Shown in pieces: positions 42,719 to 51,694 of a stretch of 54,492 bases of DNA. Source of the stretch: DAISIK01 sp036822055. GTDB lineage: Bacteria; Verrucomicrobiota; Verrucomicrobiia; Opitutales; Puniceicoccaceae. Both the position numbers and the translations under genes were made by a program. Position 1 is the stretch's first letter; every line of letters starts with the position of its first letter. The stretch spans positions 1 through 54,492 of the forward strand of contig DAISIK010000016.1 in the NCBI GenBank assembly GCA_036822055.1. The letters run 5' to 3'. The notes beneath the pieces are model-generated. The model was given only the letters and a program-made list of their open reading frames with translations. It was not told the origin of the DNA and did not search any database.

Positions 42719-44773
42719 GTGAAAACTCCAAGCACCCAACTCCGGTATCGGCAGATTCATCTCGATTTCCACACCTCTCCATTAATTGGGGGAATCGGAA
42801 CCCAGTTTGATCCGGGGGAATGGCAGGAGAGGCTACTGGAGGCGGCTGTCGATTCGGTTACCCTGTTTGCGAAGTGCCATCATGGATACAGTTATCATCC
42901 GACCCAAGTTGGAGAGAAACACCCGCATCTCAATTTTGATCTTTTGCGCGCGCAGTACGAGGCAACCAAAGCGGTTGGCATCAACGCACCGATCTACATC
43001 TCCGCCGGAGTCGACAACTTTGCTTCGAAACAACATCCTGAGTGGCGGGAAATTGATAAGGACGGACGCTATAGCGGCTGGGCGCAATCGTCTCTCGACG
43101 CAGGGTTTCACCTCCTCGATTTTCACAGTCCCTACCTAAAATACCTCTGCCGTCAGATCGAGGAGGTCGTCTCCCTATTTCCAGATTGTGATGGGATTTT
43201 CCTCGATATCATTTCCCAGAATGAGAGCTGTGGGCCCTGGAGTTTGCAATTTATGGAGGAGAGTGGACTGGACCCGAGGATAGAGGCGGACCGAAAGGAG
43301 TCCTCGAGGCGAGCTCTTGAGAAATACTATCGGGCCACAACAGCTGCCGCTCGGTCGTTGCGGGCGTCGATGCAAGTGTTTCACAATGCGGGGCATATTC
43401 CTCGCGGGCGGCGGGAGATTTTGGAATTTTTTAGTCATTTGGAGCTGGAATCGCTTCCCACGGGTGGCTGGGGTTACGACCACTTCCCAATGTCGGCCAA
43501 GTATGCAACCAATCTGGGGTTGGATTTTCTCGGGATGACGGGGAAGTTCCACACCACTTGGGGAGAGTTTGGCGGATACAAGCACCCCAATGCGCTTCGC
43601 TACGAATGTTCGGCGATGCTGGCTTTTGGAGCCAAGTGCAGCGTGGGTGACCAACTCCACCCAAACGGTCGACTCGATCCTTCGACCTACCGGCTGATTG
43701 GTGGAGCCTACCGCGAGGTGGCAGAAAAGGAGCCGTGGTGTGAAGGGGCGACCCAGGTTTTTGACCTCGGAGTCTTGTCGAGCGAGGCAGAGCTGCGAAA
43801 TGGCGAGCGGGACAACTCCTCGGATGAAGGGGCCTGTCGGATCTTGCTAGAGGGGCATTTTCTTTTTGGGCTTGTCGATCGGGAGATGGATTTCAGCAAA
43901 TACAAGGCGCTGATCCTGCCGGACAACATTCGCATTGACGCCGAATTGAAGACGAAGGTTGACGCCTACCTCGCTGGCGGGGGGAAGCTAATTCTCTCGG
44001 GCATCAGCGGACATTGGCAGGATGGCGAGGGGCTAGCCTTTGACATCGGAGCGGTTGATGAGGGCCCGAGCCCCTTCTTCCCCAGAGAAAGTGAGCCGCA
44101 GCGAGGCCATGACTACATCCTGCCGGTTGAAGGGCTCAGGGCTGATTTTGTGGATCAACCATTGATCATGTACGACCGTTCGCGGCGCATTCGGGTAACC
44201 GATGGTGAATCGCTCGGGGAGGTTTATGACCCCTACTTTAACAGGGATTGGAACCATTTCTGTAGCCACCAACACGCCCCAAATCGTCCGGAGCCGTCGG
44301 GTTATTCCTGTGGTGTACTGAAGGATCAAATCCTCTATTTCAGCCATCCCGTTTTTCAGCATTACCGCCAGTACGGGGCGGTCGCTTACCGGGAGTTCGT
44401 GGTTAGGGCGATTCGAAGATTGATGGGCGAATCGTTGACCCTCGAAACGAATCTTCCATCTACGGCGCGGGTTTCTCTTACGCACCAAGAGGGGCAGGAG
44501 CGTTACATTTTGCACCTTTTGTACGCACCTACGGTTGCTCGCGGAGGCCAGGTGATGCTGTCGGGGGGAAATGCAGCGGGCGGGCAGGTGGTGGAGGTTA
44601 TCGAAGGATTGCCCCCGCTGCTGGACACCCACGTGCGTTTGCGAGGTCTTCCCACTTTGGGCAGCGTGGAGCCTTTCGATAAGGCCCTGGAGGTCTCATC
44701 CGGGCAAGCAAGCGGTCTGTTAGAGATTCAGGTGGCGGCATTCAGTTGTCATGCCATGCTTGCCATTTCCTAG
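42719..44773 (+). CDS. GHL6/GH151-like glycoside hydrolase (putative alpha-L-fucosidase)
   Basis: Large cytoplasmic-looking enzyme of about 684 residues with no signal peptide. The N-terminal barrel carries the sequence RYRQIHLDFHTSP, then TLFAKCHHGYSYHPTQVG, DGIFLDIISQNE and LGMTGKFHTTWGEFGG, a pattern I associate with 'hypothetical glycosyl hydrolase 6' and CAZy GH151 alpha-L-fucosidases. A GH42-type trimerisation-like domain follows (RILLEGHFLFGLV, ALILPDNIRIDAELKTKVDAYLAGGGKLILSG). The Asp in FLDI is a candidate catalytic residue. An ATG at 42671 is in frame, but the GTG at 42719 begins near the conserved part and spares the promoter. Fucosidase activity is likely, not proven. Confidence 0.7.
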   Translation: MKTPSTQLRYRQIHLDFHTSPLIGGIGTQFDPGEWQERLLEAAVDSVTLFAKCHHGYSYHPTQVGEKHPHLNFDLLRAQYEATKAVGINAPIYISAGVDNFASKQHPEWREIDKDGRYSGWAQSSLDAGFHLLDFHSPYLKYLCRQIEEVVSLFPDCDGIFLDIISQNESCGPWSLQFMEESGLDPRIEADRKESSRRALEKYYRATTAAARSLRASMQVFHNAGHIPRGRREILEFFSHLELESLPTGGWGYDHFPMSAKYATNLGLDFLGMTGKFHTTWGEFGGYKHPNALRYECSAMLAFGAKCSVGDQLHPNGRLDPSTYRLIGGAYREVAEKEPWCEGATQVFDLGVLSSEAELRNGERDNSSDEGACRILLEGHFLFGLVDREMDFSKYKALILPDNIRIDAELKTKVDAYLAGGGKLILSGISGHWQDGEGLAFDIGAVDEGPSPFFPRESEPQRGHDYILPVEGLRADFVDQPLIMYDRSRRIRVTDGESLGEVYDPYFNRDWNHFCSHQHAPNRPEPSGYSCGVLKDQILYFSHPVFQHYRQYGAVAYREFVVRAIRRLMGESLTLETNLPSTARVSLTHQEGQERYILHLLYAPTVARGGQVMLSGGNAAGGQVVEVIEGLPPLLDTHVRLRGLPTLGSVEPFDKALEVSSGQASGLLEIQVAAFSCHAMLAIS

Positions 44774-44944
44774 ACCTTACCGATCCGAAAAGGTGTATCC
44801 AGATTTCTGATACGCAAGATGGGAATTGTTAGGGAAACGAACCAAATTCCCTGCCAATGTAATGCTTTGTAGAGTAACAGAGAGTGACTGGTAGGCGGAA
44901 GAAGACCGACGAGGCGATGCCCAACGGCGTGGCTCTCTGCGGCG

Positions 44945-47900
44945 CTATTGCACCAGCTGATGAACCTCCAGTGTGAAGAAAATGGGGTCTTCGGTGGGAG
45001 GCACGGGCGCGGTCCAGACCTGGTAGCCTTCGCCGGAGGGAGTTGAGCTAAACGACTCTTCGAAGTCTTCCCAAGAACCAAGTTGGTTACTTTGAAGGAT
45101 TGAGTAATGAATGTCGATGGGGGTCGGGTTTGGCGTTACAAACTGAAGGAAATGGCCGGACGAAGTGGGTACGATGTGGGGGGAGTGGGGCGCGAGATTC
45201 TGGTCGAGATTCAGCCCCAGGGCATAGCTAAGGAGTGCCCTCTGGTAGCTCGCTTGGTCGCTTGTGCCGCTCAAACCCAGGGAATGGCGCCAATGGTTGA
45301 AGGGGAGGTCCTGAATCGTAAGCGACGCTAAGTTCTGTGATCCGACGCGATAGCCACTGCCTGGGACGAGAAAAAACTCCAGGGTCCGTTCACCTCTGGG
45401 TTGGTCGTCAGATAGCGGATAGACATCCAGATCAATGTATTGCACACCAGAACCGAAGCTGAGTGTGTCGCCCCCAAAGTCGATGTCCTGGCCTGGAATC
45501 GCCGATCCGCCAAGGCTGTACTGAACCTCGACTGCAGATGAAAGATCCGTCCGGTGTACTCGAATCTTAGCGGGCTTGAGACCAAACTCCTCAGCCGTTG
45601 GTTCAAGGACCTCCACGGAAAACTCGGGTGCAGCAAAGATCTCAACTCGGGGATGTAAATTGGCATCTGGATGGAAGCGGGAGGCGATGCGAACGGTATC
45701 GACCGTGAATTCCTCGGAATACAAATGAAAACCAAGTGCATCGATAGTGGGATCTTCCAGCGCTTGATTGAGAAGTTCGGTTATCGGGACCCGGACCGGG
45801 AGGTTGACGAAGGGCCGGAAATCAAAGAAGGACGGTCCAGAGCTTGGGCGGTTGTTCCAAGTGATGGTGGAATCTGTCCAATTGGTAGCGGTGGAGGCGA
45901 CTTCGACAAGGGCGTCGATGGTTCTTGTGGGATTGAGAACCAGTTCTGCCCGGTGAGCTGGCGAGAGACCTTCAGGGATGTTGAATGAAAGGTAGGTCTC
46001 TCGATTGAAGCCATCATCGGCGGCCCCGGATTTCTTAACGCGTAATTCGTGCGCTGTTGTCCCGGACATCTGATTACTTCCAGCGTTTGCCGTTCCATCG
46101 CGAACAAAGGCAGTTTGTTGAACTGGAAATGATAGGTTGGGAGGAGCGGCGAGCCCCTGTTCTTGAGTCAGCGGACGGAACAAAGGGACGGGGAGTGGAT
46201 TGCTGTTGGGGAAGACTGGGGTAAGGAGAATGGTCTGGTGAATGGTTCCGCCAGATGGAGCATTCTGATTGACGACGAGAAACTGGATTCCCGGATTGGG
46301 GCGTTCGAGCGGATGGGACCCCGGCCAATCCGCCGGTTGGGCGGACTCAACGGAAAAGACGGCACCGGCTGGCTCGAGGATTTCTGCGATCAGGGTTTCG
46401 CCGCCTTGGGTCAGGGTGGCGGTGGCCCCATCGAGTGCAATTGCTGCTGCGGTTGCCATATTCCACCGGAAATCGGCGCCGGGTGTTAAGCCAATCACTT
46501 TGTCTTCAATCATCACCCGATTGCGCTCCAGAAGGGCGAAGCCGCGCTCGACCGAAGATGCGCTTGCTGTGTAGGCTGGAGTCATGTCAATGACGGCGTA
46601 GCTTAGGTCACGCTGGGTTTCAAATGTCCGGACAGGGGTGCGGGCGTAGACATTTTGGTTCAGGCCTTCAAGGGTGAGGGTGTTGTGCCCATGGTTGCGG
46701 GTGCGGAGGTAGTTCCAGCGAAGACCGTTTGGCGAATGATCAAAGTAGTTGGGCAAGGCATAATTGCCGAGACCGAGGTCATAGGCCCAACGCTGTCCGC
46801 GAGCATCGAGAACGAAAGACCCAATGTCGAGGTGGCCATGGGCCGCTTGATTATCTCCACCTTTGAGGCCGAGGTAGATGGGACCTTCTTCGAGGTCCCA
46901 ACTGCTTCTCATGGCGGCGACTGAAGCAGAGCCCCTGAAGTACTGGTTGAGGGGAAAGTCGTCTTGAGTGAGCGCTTTACCGGACTCATCGTACCAAACA
47001 ACGAGAAGGGCGAGGAAGCGATCAAGAGTGTCGTCTTGCATGAGTTGCCCGCTCTTCATTCTTGGGATGTCGGAAGCAACGACTGACCTTTGGTAGAAGG
47101 CATAGGCTGGTATGTCGAAACTTTGGGCAAGCCAGAAAAGAACCGGCGAAAAGTAGGCCACGGTTTTGGCATCTCCAAAGTTGAAGTAGAGGTTCGTTGG
47201 TCCAACAGTTTGGACGAGGAAGCCGCCTGACTTTCCGAAACCCTCAAAGCCGGGGGCATTTTCCAGACCTTGAAAGTCGCCGAGGGCAGTTCCGAGGGCA
47301 TCAAACAAAAGCGCGTTGTAGGTGGCCCCGTAGGCCCAGTAGGTCGGGCCTTCTTCCCAAGCGCCATCCGGATCAAAATCGACGAGTGAGTAAAGGATGG
47401 AAGCTTTCGCTCGATCAATGATTTCCTGTGCGAGGGCGGGCTCATCCTCGTAAACAGCAAGCGCTGACAAGGTCAGGCCGGCATTGCAGACTTGATTCCA
47501 GTTGTTGTTTCTCGTGACCCACCAGTCGTCATTGCGATCATACGCCCCTTTACCTTCGAGGAGGATATTCTTTTTGATCCCGGCAACGATGGTAGAGCGC
47601 TCAGATGGAGTTAGGTCATGGTAGATCCAATCGTAAAGAATCCCCATAACCGCCCCCATCTCGCCGATATTGAGAAAATGCTGGGGATAGAAGTTATCGA
47701 AGCCAGATGCCGCTAACAATTCATCCCGTATCCGGTCGGTCAGTGTTTGGGCAAGGTCTGGATCGTCCGTAAGACGCCGGGTTACTCCCATATTCAGGAG
47801 CCGATACATAGCAGCGCGTCTCTCATCCTTCATTCTTTTTTCAGGGTTGGAAGGATCGTCGAGCCGACGTTGGATGATGGGCTCCGAGAGGCCCGAAACG

Positions 47901-48112
47901 GCCTCCTCTTCGACAATCTGGATGATCTCGGCGAGGAGGCTGTCGGTGCTGGAGAGGGTCTGGATCCGGTCTACAACTGCATCAGTGAAGAGCAGGCGCG
48001 GATGGTCCGCAATTTGGGCTTGGCTACTGGAAGCAGCTGCCCAGGCCAAAGCAATGGCGAGGAGCAGGGCTGCGAGAGGTTGGCGGAGACTGAATCGGGG
48101 GAGATTAAGCAT
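44945..48112 (-). CDS. Secreted heparinase II/III-like lyase with DNRLRE and Calx-beta-like domains
   Basis: Multidomain extracellular protein of 1055 residues. Signal peptide at 1-33 (LAALLLAIALAWAAASSSQAQ). An alpha/alpha toroid (about 35-390) contains NNNWNQVCNAG (203-212) and GAWEEGPTYWAYG, then a heparinase II/III beta part with HGHLDIGSFVLDARGQ (425-440), holding candidate catalytic or metal His residues. At about 664-826 lies a DNRLRE/CBM96-like domain (AFVRDGTANAGSN, TYLSFNIPE, WTDSTITWNNRP). At about 845-935 a Calx-beta-like domain follows (VQYSLGGSAIPGQDIDFGG, EFFLVPGSGYRVGSQ). The C-terminus resembles that of the secreted protein at 51695-54244. The polysaccharide substrate is a uronate-containing glycan; which one is open. 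Confidence 0.8.
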   Translation of the reverse strand: MLNLPRFSLRQPLAALLLAIALAWAAASSSQAQIADHPRLLFTDAVVDRIQTLSSTDSLLAEIIQIVEEEAVSGLSEPIIQRRLDDPSNPEKRMKDERRAAMYRLLNMGVTRRLTDDPDLAQTLTDRIRDELLAASGFDNFYPQHFLNIGEMGAVMGILYDWIYHDLTPSERSTIVAGIKKNILLEGKGAYDRNDDWWVTRNNNWNQVCNAGLTLSALAVYEDEPALAQEIIDRAKASILYSLVDFDPDGAWEEGPTYWAYGATYNALLFDALGTALGDFQGLENAPGFEGFGKSGGFLVQTVGPTNLYFNFGDAKTVAYFSPVLFWLAQSFDIPAYAFYQRSVVASDIPRMKSGQLMQDDTLDRFLALLVVWYDESGKALTQDDFPLNQYFRGSASVAAMRSSWDLEEGPIYLGLKGGDNQAAHGHLDIGSFVLDARGQRWAYDLGLGNYALPNYFDHSPNGLRWNYLRTRNHGHNTLTLEGLNQNVYARTPVRTFETQRDLSYAVIDMTPAYTASASSVERGFALLERNRVMIEDKVIGLTPGADFRWNMATAAAIALDGATATLTQGGETLIAEILEPAGAVFSVESAQPADWPGSHPLERPNPGIQFLVVNQNAPSGGTIHQTILLTPVFPNSNPLPVPLFRPLTQEQGLAAPPNLSFPVQQTAFVRDGTANAGSNQMSGTTAHELRVKKSGAADDGFNRETYLSFNIPEGLSPAHRAELVLNPTRTIDALVEVASTATNWTDSTITWNNRPSSGPSFFDFRPFVNLPVRVPITELLNQALEDPTIDALGFHLYSEEFTVDTVRIASRFHPDANLHPRVEIFAAPEFSVEVLEPTAEEFGLKPAKIRVHRTDLSSAVEVQYSLGGSAIPGQDIDFGGDTLSFGSGVQYIDLDVYPLSDDQPRGERTLEFFLVPGSGYRVGSQNLASLTIQDLPFNHWRHSLGLSGTSDQASYQRALLSYALGLNLDQNLAPHSPHIVPTSSGHFLQFVTPNPTPIDIHYSILQSNQLGSWEDFEESFSSTPSGEGYQVWTAPVPPTEDPIFFTLEVHQLVQ

Positions 48113-48179
48113 TGTTTTGAGAGGGTTGGACTAACGGTGTGCCCGACGAGGGTCTCCACTTGGTCCATCCTCAAAAAAC

Positions 48180-50546
48180 CTAGATATCCACGATGGACGA
48201 GATGGAGGATGGGATTTGAGCCGAAGCGAACTCAATCGAGTGTGACCCACTGGGAACTATTTCACCTGAAACCTTCAATCGTAGCGACGGATCAATCAAA
48301 CAAAAGCGTGCGTGAACCTGTCCATAAGCACTGCAACGCGTTTCAGTGGTCACGGCGACGGTGCCTTGGTCCATCGTTGCGTGAATCTTGATGCGAGAGA
48401 ATTTGCCTGTTTTGAAATCGAGGGAGGACCCATCGTCAGCCTGATAGGAGTAACGGATGGGAGAGGTGGTTTGAGCCCGTGCAACGATGAGAAAGTCCAC
48501 TTCGCGAAGGTCGGTGGCAGCGTCGCCTGGGGAATTCGTACGCCGGAGTGGAATGATGGTGCCCTCGCGGAGGAAGAAAGGGGTGGTTTGGTCCGAGCGG
48601 CTGATCGACGGAAGAATCTGATTTCCTTCGAGCCATTGATTGGTGAAGGGATCAAACCAACCCTGACTGCCGGGGAGAGGAACCTCACGGGAAGGATTGT
48701 CAGGATCGACAAAGGGTGCCTGGAGAATGGATGGGCCAGTCATGAAGGCATCATCTACGTAGTCCAAGACAACCTCGGGCGTATTTTCAAAGTCATAAAA
48801 AAGCGGACGCAGCACGGCTGAGCCTTTTTCTGCCTGAGCAACGAAACAGTTGTAGAGGTAGGGCAGGAGGAGGTAGCGGAGGCGAATGAAATCCCGGCAC
48901 ACATCGAGGGTCAACTGATCGAATGCCCAAGGTTCCTGCCTGACTGATTTGGTGATGGTATGATTACGGCAAAAGGAAGAAAGGCATGCAGCTTTCATCC
49001 AATCTCGAAGCAGGGTGGGGGTGGTATCTCGGCCAAAGCCTCCGATGTCGCCGCCGTTGAGTGGAAACCCGCTCAGTGCGAGGTTGATCTGCAGCGCGAT
49101 GGAGCTGCGTAGGTAGTGGTAGTTGGATACGTTATCTCCGGTCCAGACGGCGGAGAATTGTCCTCCGGAAAGGTAGCTTGAACGGGAGACGAGGAAGATC
49201 CGACGGTTTGGGTGCGCTGCCTCGAAACCTGCCCGGGTTGCTTGAGCCATTCCAAAGCCATACTGATTGTGGAAGGATTCGTGAGACTGCGAACCTTGAG
49301 GGCCAAACCTCATATCGTAGAGGTTTGCAAAGCCGACCGAGGGATCGTTCATGTCGAGCCAAGCGCCGATGATTCCAAGCTCGGCAAAGGCCCGGACCTG
49401 CTCGGCCCACCAGGAGCGAGCCTCCTCGCGGGAAAAATCCGGAAAAACGGTGAGCCCCGGCCAAACCAAACCGATGAAATCTTCCCCTTCCGGGTTTTTG
49501 CAGTAAATGTCGGCAGTCTTTCCGGACTCGTAGACGGAGTAACCGGGGTCGAACTTCACCCCTGGATCAATGATTGGAACCACGGGGTGTCCCTTCTCTA
49601 GAAGTTCGGTGAATTCCTTTTTGGGCTCCGGGATTTTTTCCGGGTTCGTGGTGAAGACCCGGAAGCCATCCATGTAATCGATATCGAGCCAGAGTCCATC
49701 CACCGGAATCTGATGCTCGGCAAATTTGGCATCGAGTTCGCGCAATTGGGCGGTGCTCTCGTATCCCCAGCGACATTGTTGGTAACCGAGAGCCCAGAGG
49801 GGTGGAAGGGGAACCGTTCCGACGAGTCTCTGAAAGTTCTCGGTGAGCACGGCAAGGTCTGGAGCGGCCAGGATGAAAAGGTCCGGTCGACCGCTCTCTG
49901 ACCCAAAGTTGATCGAGCGCCCATCGCCTACGTCAACCTTGGCAAAGCCCTCGATATCTACCTCGGCGGCAGCCGAGAGGAAGGCTGCCTCGGCATTGTT
50001 GTAGAGAAGACCAACCCAGCCGGCGGGAGTTTTGATGATTAAATAGGGTACCGAAACGTAGTATGGATCGGGTCTTCCGACTTCGATGTGTTCAATAGGA
50101 AAGTCCGCAAACGCATCGGTATTCCAAAACTTGGTCCGCTTGCCGGTGTACTCTAGCCCAATCATTTTAGAACCTCCTCCGTAATAGCGGAATTCCGGTT
50201 GGTGAACGAAGCGGAAGAGAGAGGCAGTGCCGTTTTTCCCGAAGGTCCGGCCAGGAAGCGATTCCAGAAGGGTGACACCCTCTGCATTGGTTATCCTCAG
50301 GGAAGCATCTTCGTTCAAATGAAGCTGGTATTGATTTGCTCCCGTCCAAGGTTGGGGGGAGAGCTTGGCCTGAGATGAGGAATGATCCCAGCCGTTTCCG
50401 CCGACACTGAGGCGAAAGACGTCGTCAGCATACTCTATGAATTGAACAGGGCGGGGTTTACTATTCTGAAAAATGAATCCGTCTTCTGGGCGGAAAGCCG
50501 AGGCGTAGGAGAAATTCTGGCTAAGGGGGTACTTGTTAAAATACAT
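48180..50546 (-). CDS. GH31 alpha-glycosidase (alpha-glucosidase/alpha-xylosidase type)
   Basis: Retaining GH31 enzyme of 788 residues. The barrel shows VDGLWLDIDYMDGFRVF (282-298), the nucleophile motif AWLDMND with D398, and WTGDNVSNY with acid/base D471. The standard motif is WxDMNE, so the residue after Asn is Asp rather than Glu. The N-terminal beta-sandwich (about 1-240) and C-terminal beta domains are present. No signal peptide is visible. The gene is 67 bp upstream of the heparinase-like lyase and codirectional. Substrate (alpha-glucoside, alpha-xyloside or sulfoquinovoside) cannot be fixed, but the QxxW pattern at QCRWGYES favours glucosidase or xylosidase. Confidence 0.88.
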   Translation of the reverse strand: MYFNKYPLSQNFSYASAFRPEDGFIFQNSKPRPVQFIEYADDVFRLSVGGNGWDHSSSQAKLSPQPWTGANQYQLHLNEDASLRITNAEGVTLLESLPGRTFGKNGTASLFRFVHQPEFRYYGGGSKMIGLEYTGKRTKFWNTDAFADFPIEHIEVGRPDPYYVSVPYLIIKTPAGWVGLLYNNAEAAFLSAAAEVDIEGFAKVDVGDGRSINFGSESGRPDLFILAAPDLAVLTENFQRLVGTVPLPPLWALGYQQCRWGYESTAQLRELDAKFAEHQIPVDGLWLDIDYMDGFRVFTTNPEKIPEPKKEFTELLEKGHPVVPIIDPGVKFDPGYSVYESGKTADIYCKNPEGEDFIGLVWPGLTVFPDFSREEARSWWAEQVRAFAELGIIGAWLDMNDPSVGFANLYDMRFGPQGSQSHESFHNQYGFGMAQATRAGFEAAHPNRRIFLVSRSSYLSGGQFSAVWTGDNVSNYHYLRSSIALQINLALSGFPLNGGDIGGFGRDTTPTLLRDWMKAACLSSFCRNHTITKSVRQEPWAFDQLTLDVCRDFIRLRYLLLPYLYNCFVAQAEKGSAVLRPLFYDFENTPEVVLDYVDDAFMTGPSILQAPFVDPDNPSREVPLPGSQGWFDPFTNQWLEGNQILPSISRSDQTTPFFLREGTIIPLRRTNSPGDAATDLREVDFLIVARAQTTSPIRYSYQADDGSSLDFKTGKFSRIKIHATMDQGTVAVTTETRCSAYGQVHARFCLIDPSLRLKVSGEIVPSGSHSIEFASAQIPSSISSIVDI

Positions 50547-50657
50547 TCTTGAAACCTAGGCGAAGGAGTTGGGCTGTCTAGCAGATTCCAGGGGAACTTT
50601 GAAGGAGGTGAAGGATGGGTGCGTTCAGGGAGGAGTGAGCGGTGTCTTGAGGGACCA

Positions 50658-51464
50658 TCAAGAAGAGCCTTCAATTCCAAAATGCACTTTAACTGGCAGA
50701 TGGTCCGAGGGAAGGAGGGCATTCTCCAGAGCGAGAATGGTTTCCCTGGTGGTCGGGCGGAGGTTTCCTTTGAAAAGGATATGATCAATTCTCGGATTGT
50801 TTTCCGAAAAGATAAAATCGGGCATCGCGGTGGCTTCAGGGCCAATCAGGTCGGGTGTGTTGGAACGGTTAACGAGCTGCCAGCCTGAGCGCTGGAGCAC
50901 TTGGACTGGGGAAGATTCCTCTTGGCAATTGAAGTCACCCAATAGAATCTGACTCGGGCTTTGATTGCCGACCTGGCTGCTCCAGTCTGCGATTAATTTG
51001 GCCCCGCCAATCCGGGCGGTTTCGCTGCGGTGGTCCAGGTGGGTATTCCAGACGGTAAGGATGGTACCGCAAGTGCGGTCTCGAAGACTGACCCGTGTGA
51101 CCACCCGGGGAAGCGTGGCATCCCAGCCAAGGCTCGGTTTCTTGGGAGTTTCGGAAAGCCAGAGGGTATCGGCATCGAGTTTTTCAAAGCGGGTATTGAG
51201 CCAGAGGATTGCCGCCATCTCGCCCTTCTCCTTCCCATCATCGCGGGGGGTGCCGTAACTGTCGAAGTTTGGAAGTGCGGCTTTTAGATCCTCAAACTGC
51301 CAAGGATAGACTTCCTGCAAGCCGATGATATCCGGAGATGCTCCTCTCAAAGAACGAGTTACCTGCGAGAGCCGACGCGTTTGCCAGCCGTGTCCGGCCT
51401 GGGCGTCGATGTCATTATCATTCCGGATATTGTAGGTGATGACATTAAGGAAATTGGCATTCAT
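50658..51464 (-). CDS. Endonuclease/exonuclease/phosphatase (EEP) family protein
   Basis: Metal-dependent phosphoesterase of 268 residues. The EEP active-site residues are visible in order: N in TYNIRND, E in GLQEVYPW, the catalytic His region WNTHLDHRS, D/N in LLGDFNCQ, and the final DH pairs in RIDHILF and SDHLPV. Homologues act on DNA, nucleotides, phospholipids or inositol phosphates. No signal peptide is visible. It is 111 bp upstream of the GH31 gene in the same direction; the position in a glycan block suggests a nucleotidyl or phosphate-ester substrate released during sugar metabolism, but this is weak. Confidence 0.88.
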   Translation of the reverse strand: MNANFLNVITYNIRNDNDIDAQAGHGWQTRRLSQVTRSLRGASPDIIGLQEVYPWQFEDLKAALPNFDSYGTPRDDGKEKGEMAAILWLNTRFEKLDADTLWLSETPKKPSLGWDATLPRVVTRVSLRDRTCGTILTVWNTHLDHRSETARIGGAKLIADWSSQVGNQSPSQILLGDFNCQEESSPVQVLQRSGWQLVNRSNTPDLIGPEATAMPDFIFSENNPRIDHILFKGNLRPTTRETILALENALLPSDHLPVKVHFGIEGSS

Positions 51465-51694
51465 TGAGGCGTCTACGCTTCATGAAATGAAAGTCGACTG
51501 AAAGCTTTTTCTTGGCCTGCAAAGGTGGTGTCCTGGTCTCCAGTTCGATGGGCGGCTACGGCCAAAAGTTCACATGGATTAGGCCGAAGGGTTCTCTCGA
51601 TCCTCTAAAGAGGCAACATGATCCATTAGGGGAGGCATGGTGGGAACAGCCTTAGCGAAGGAGGAGATTGAGATATGTTCCCGCGTCAAAGTCT

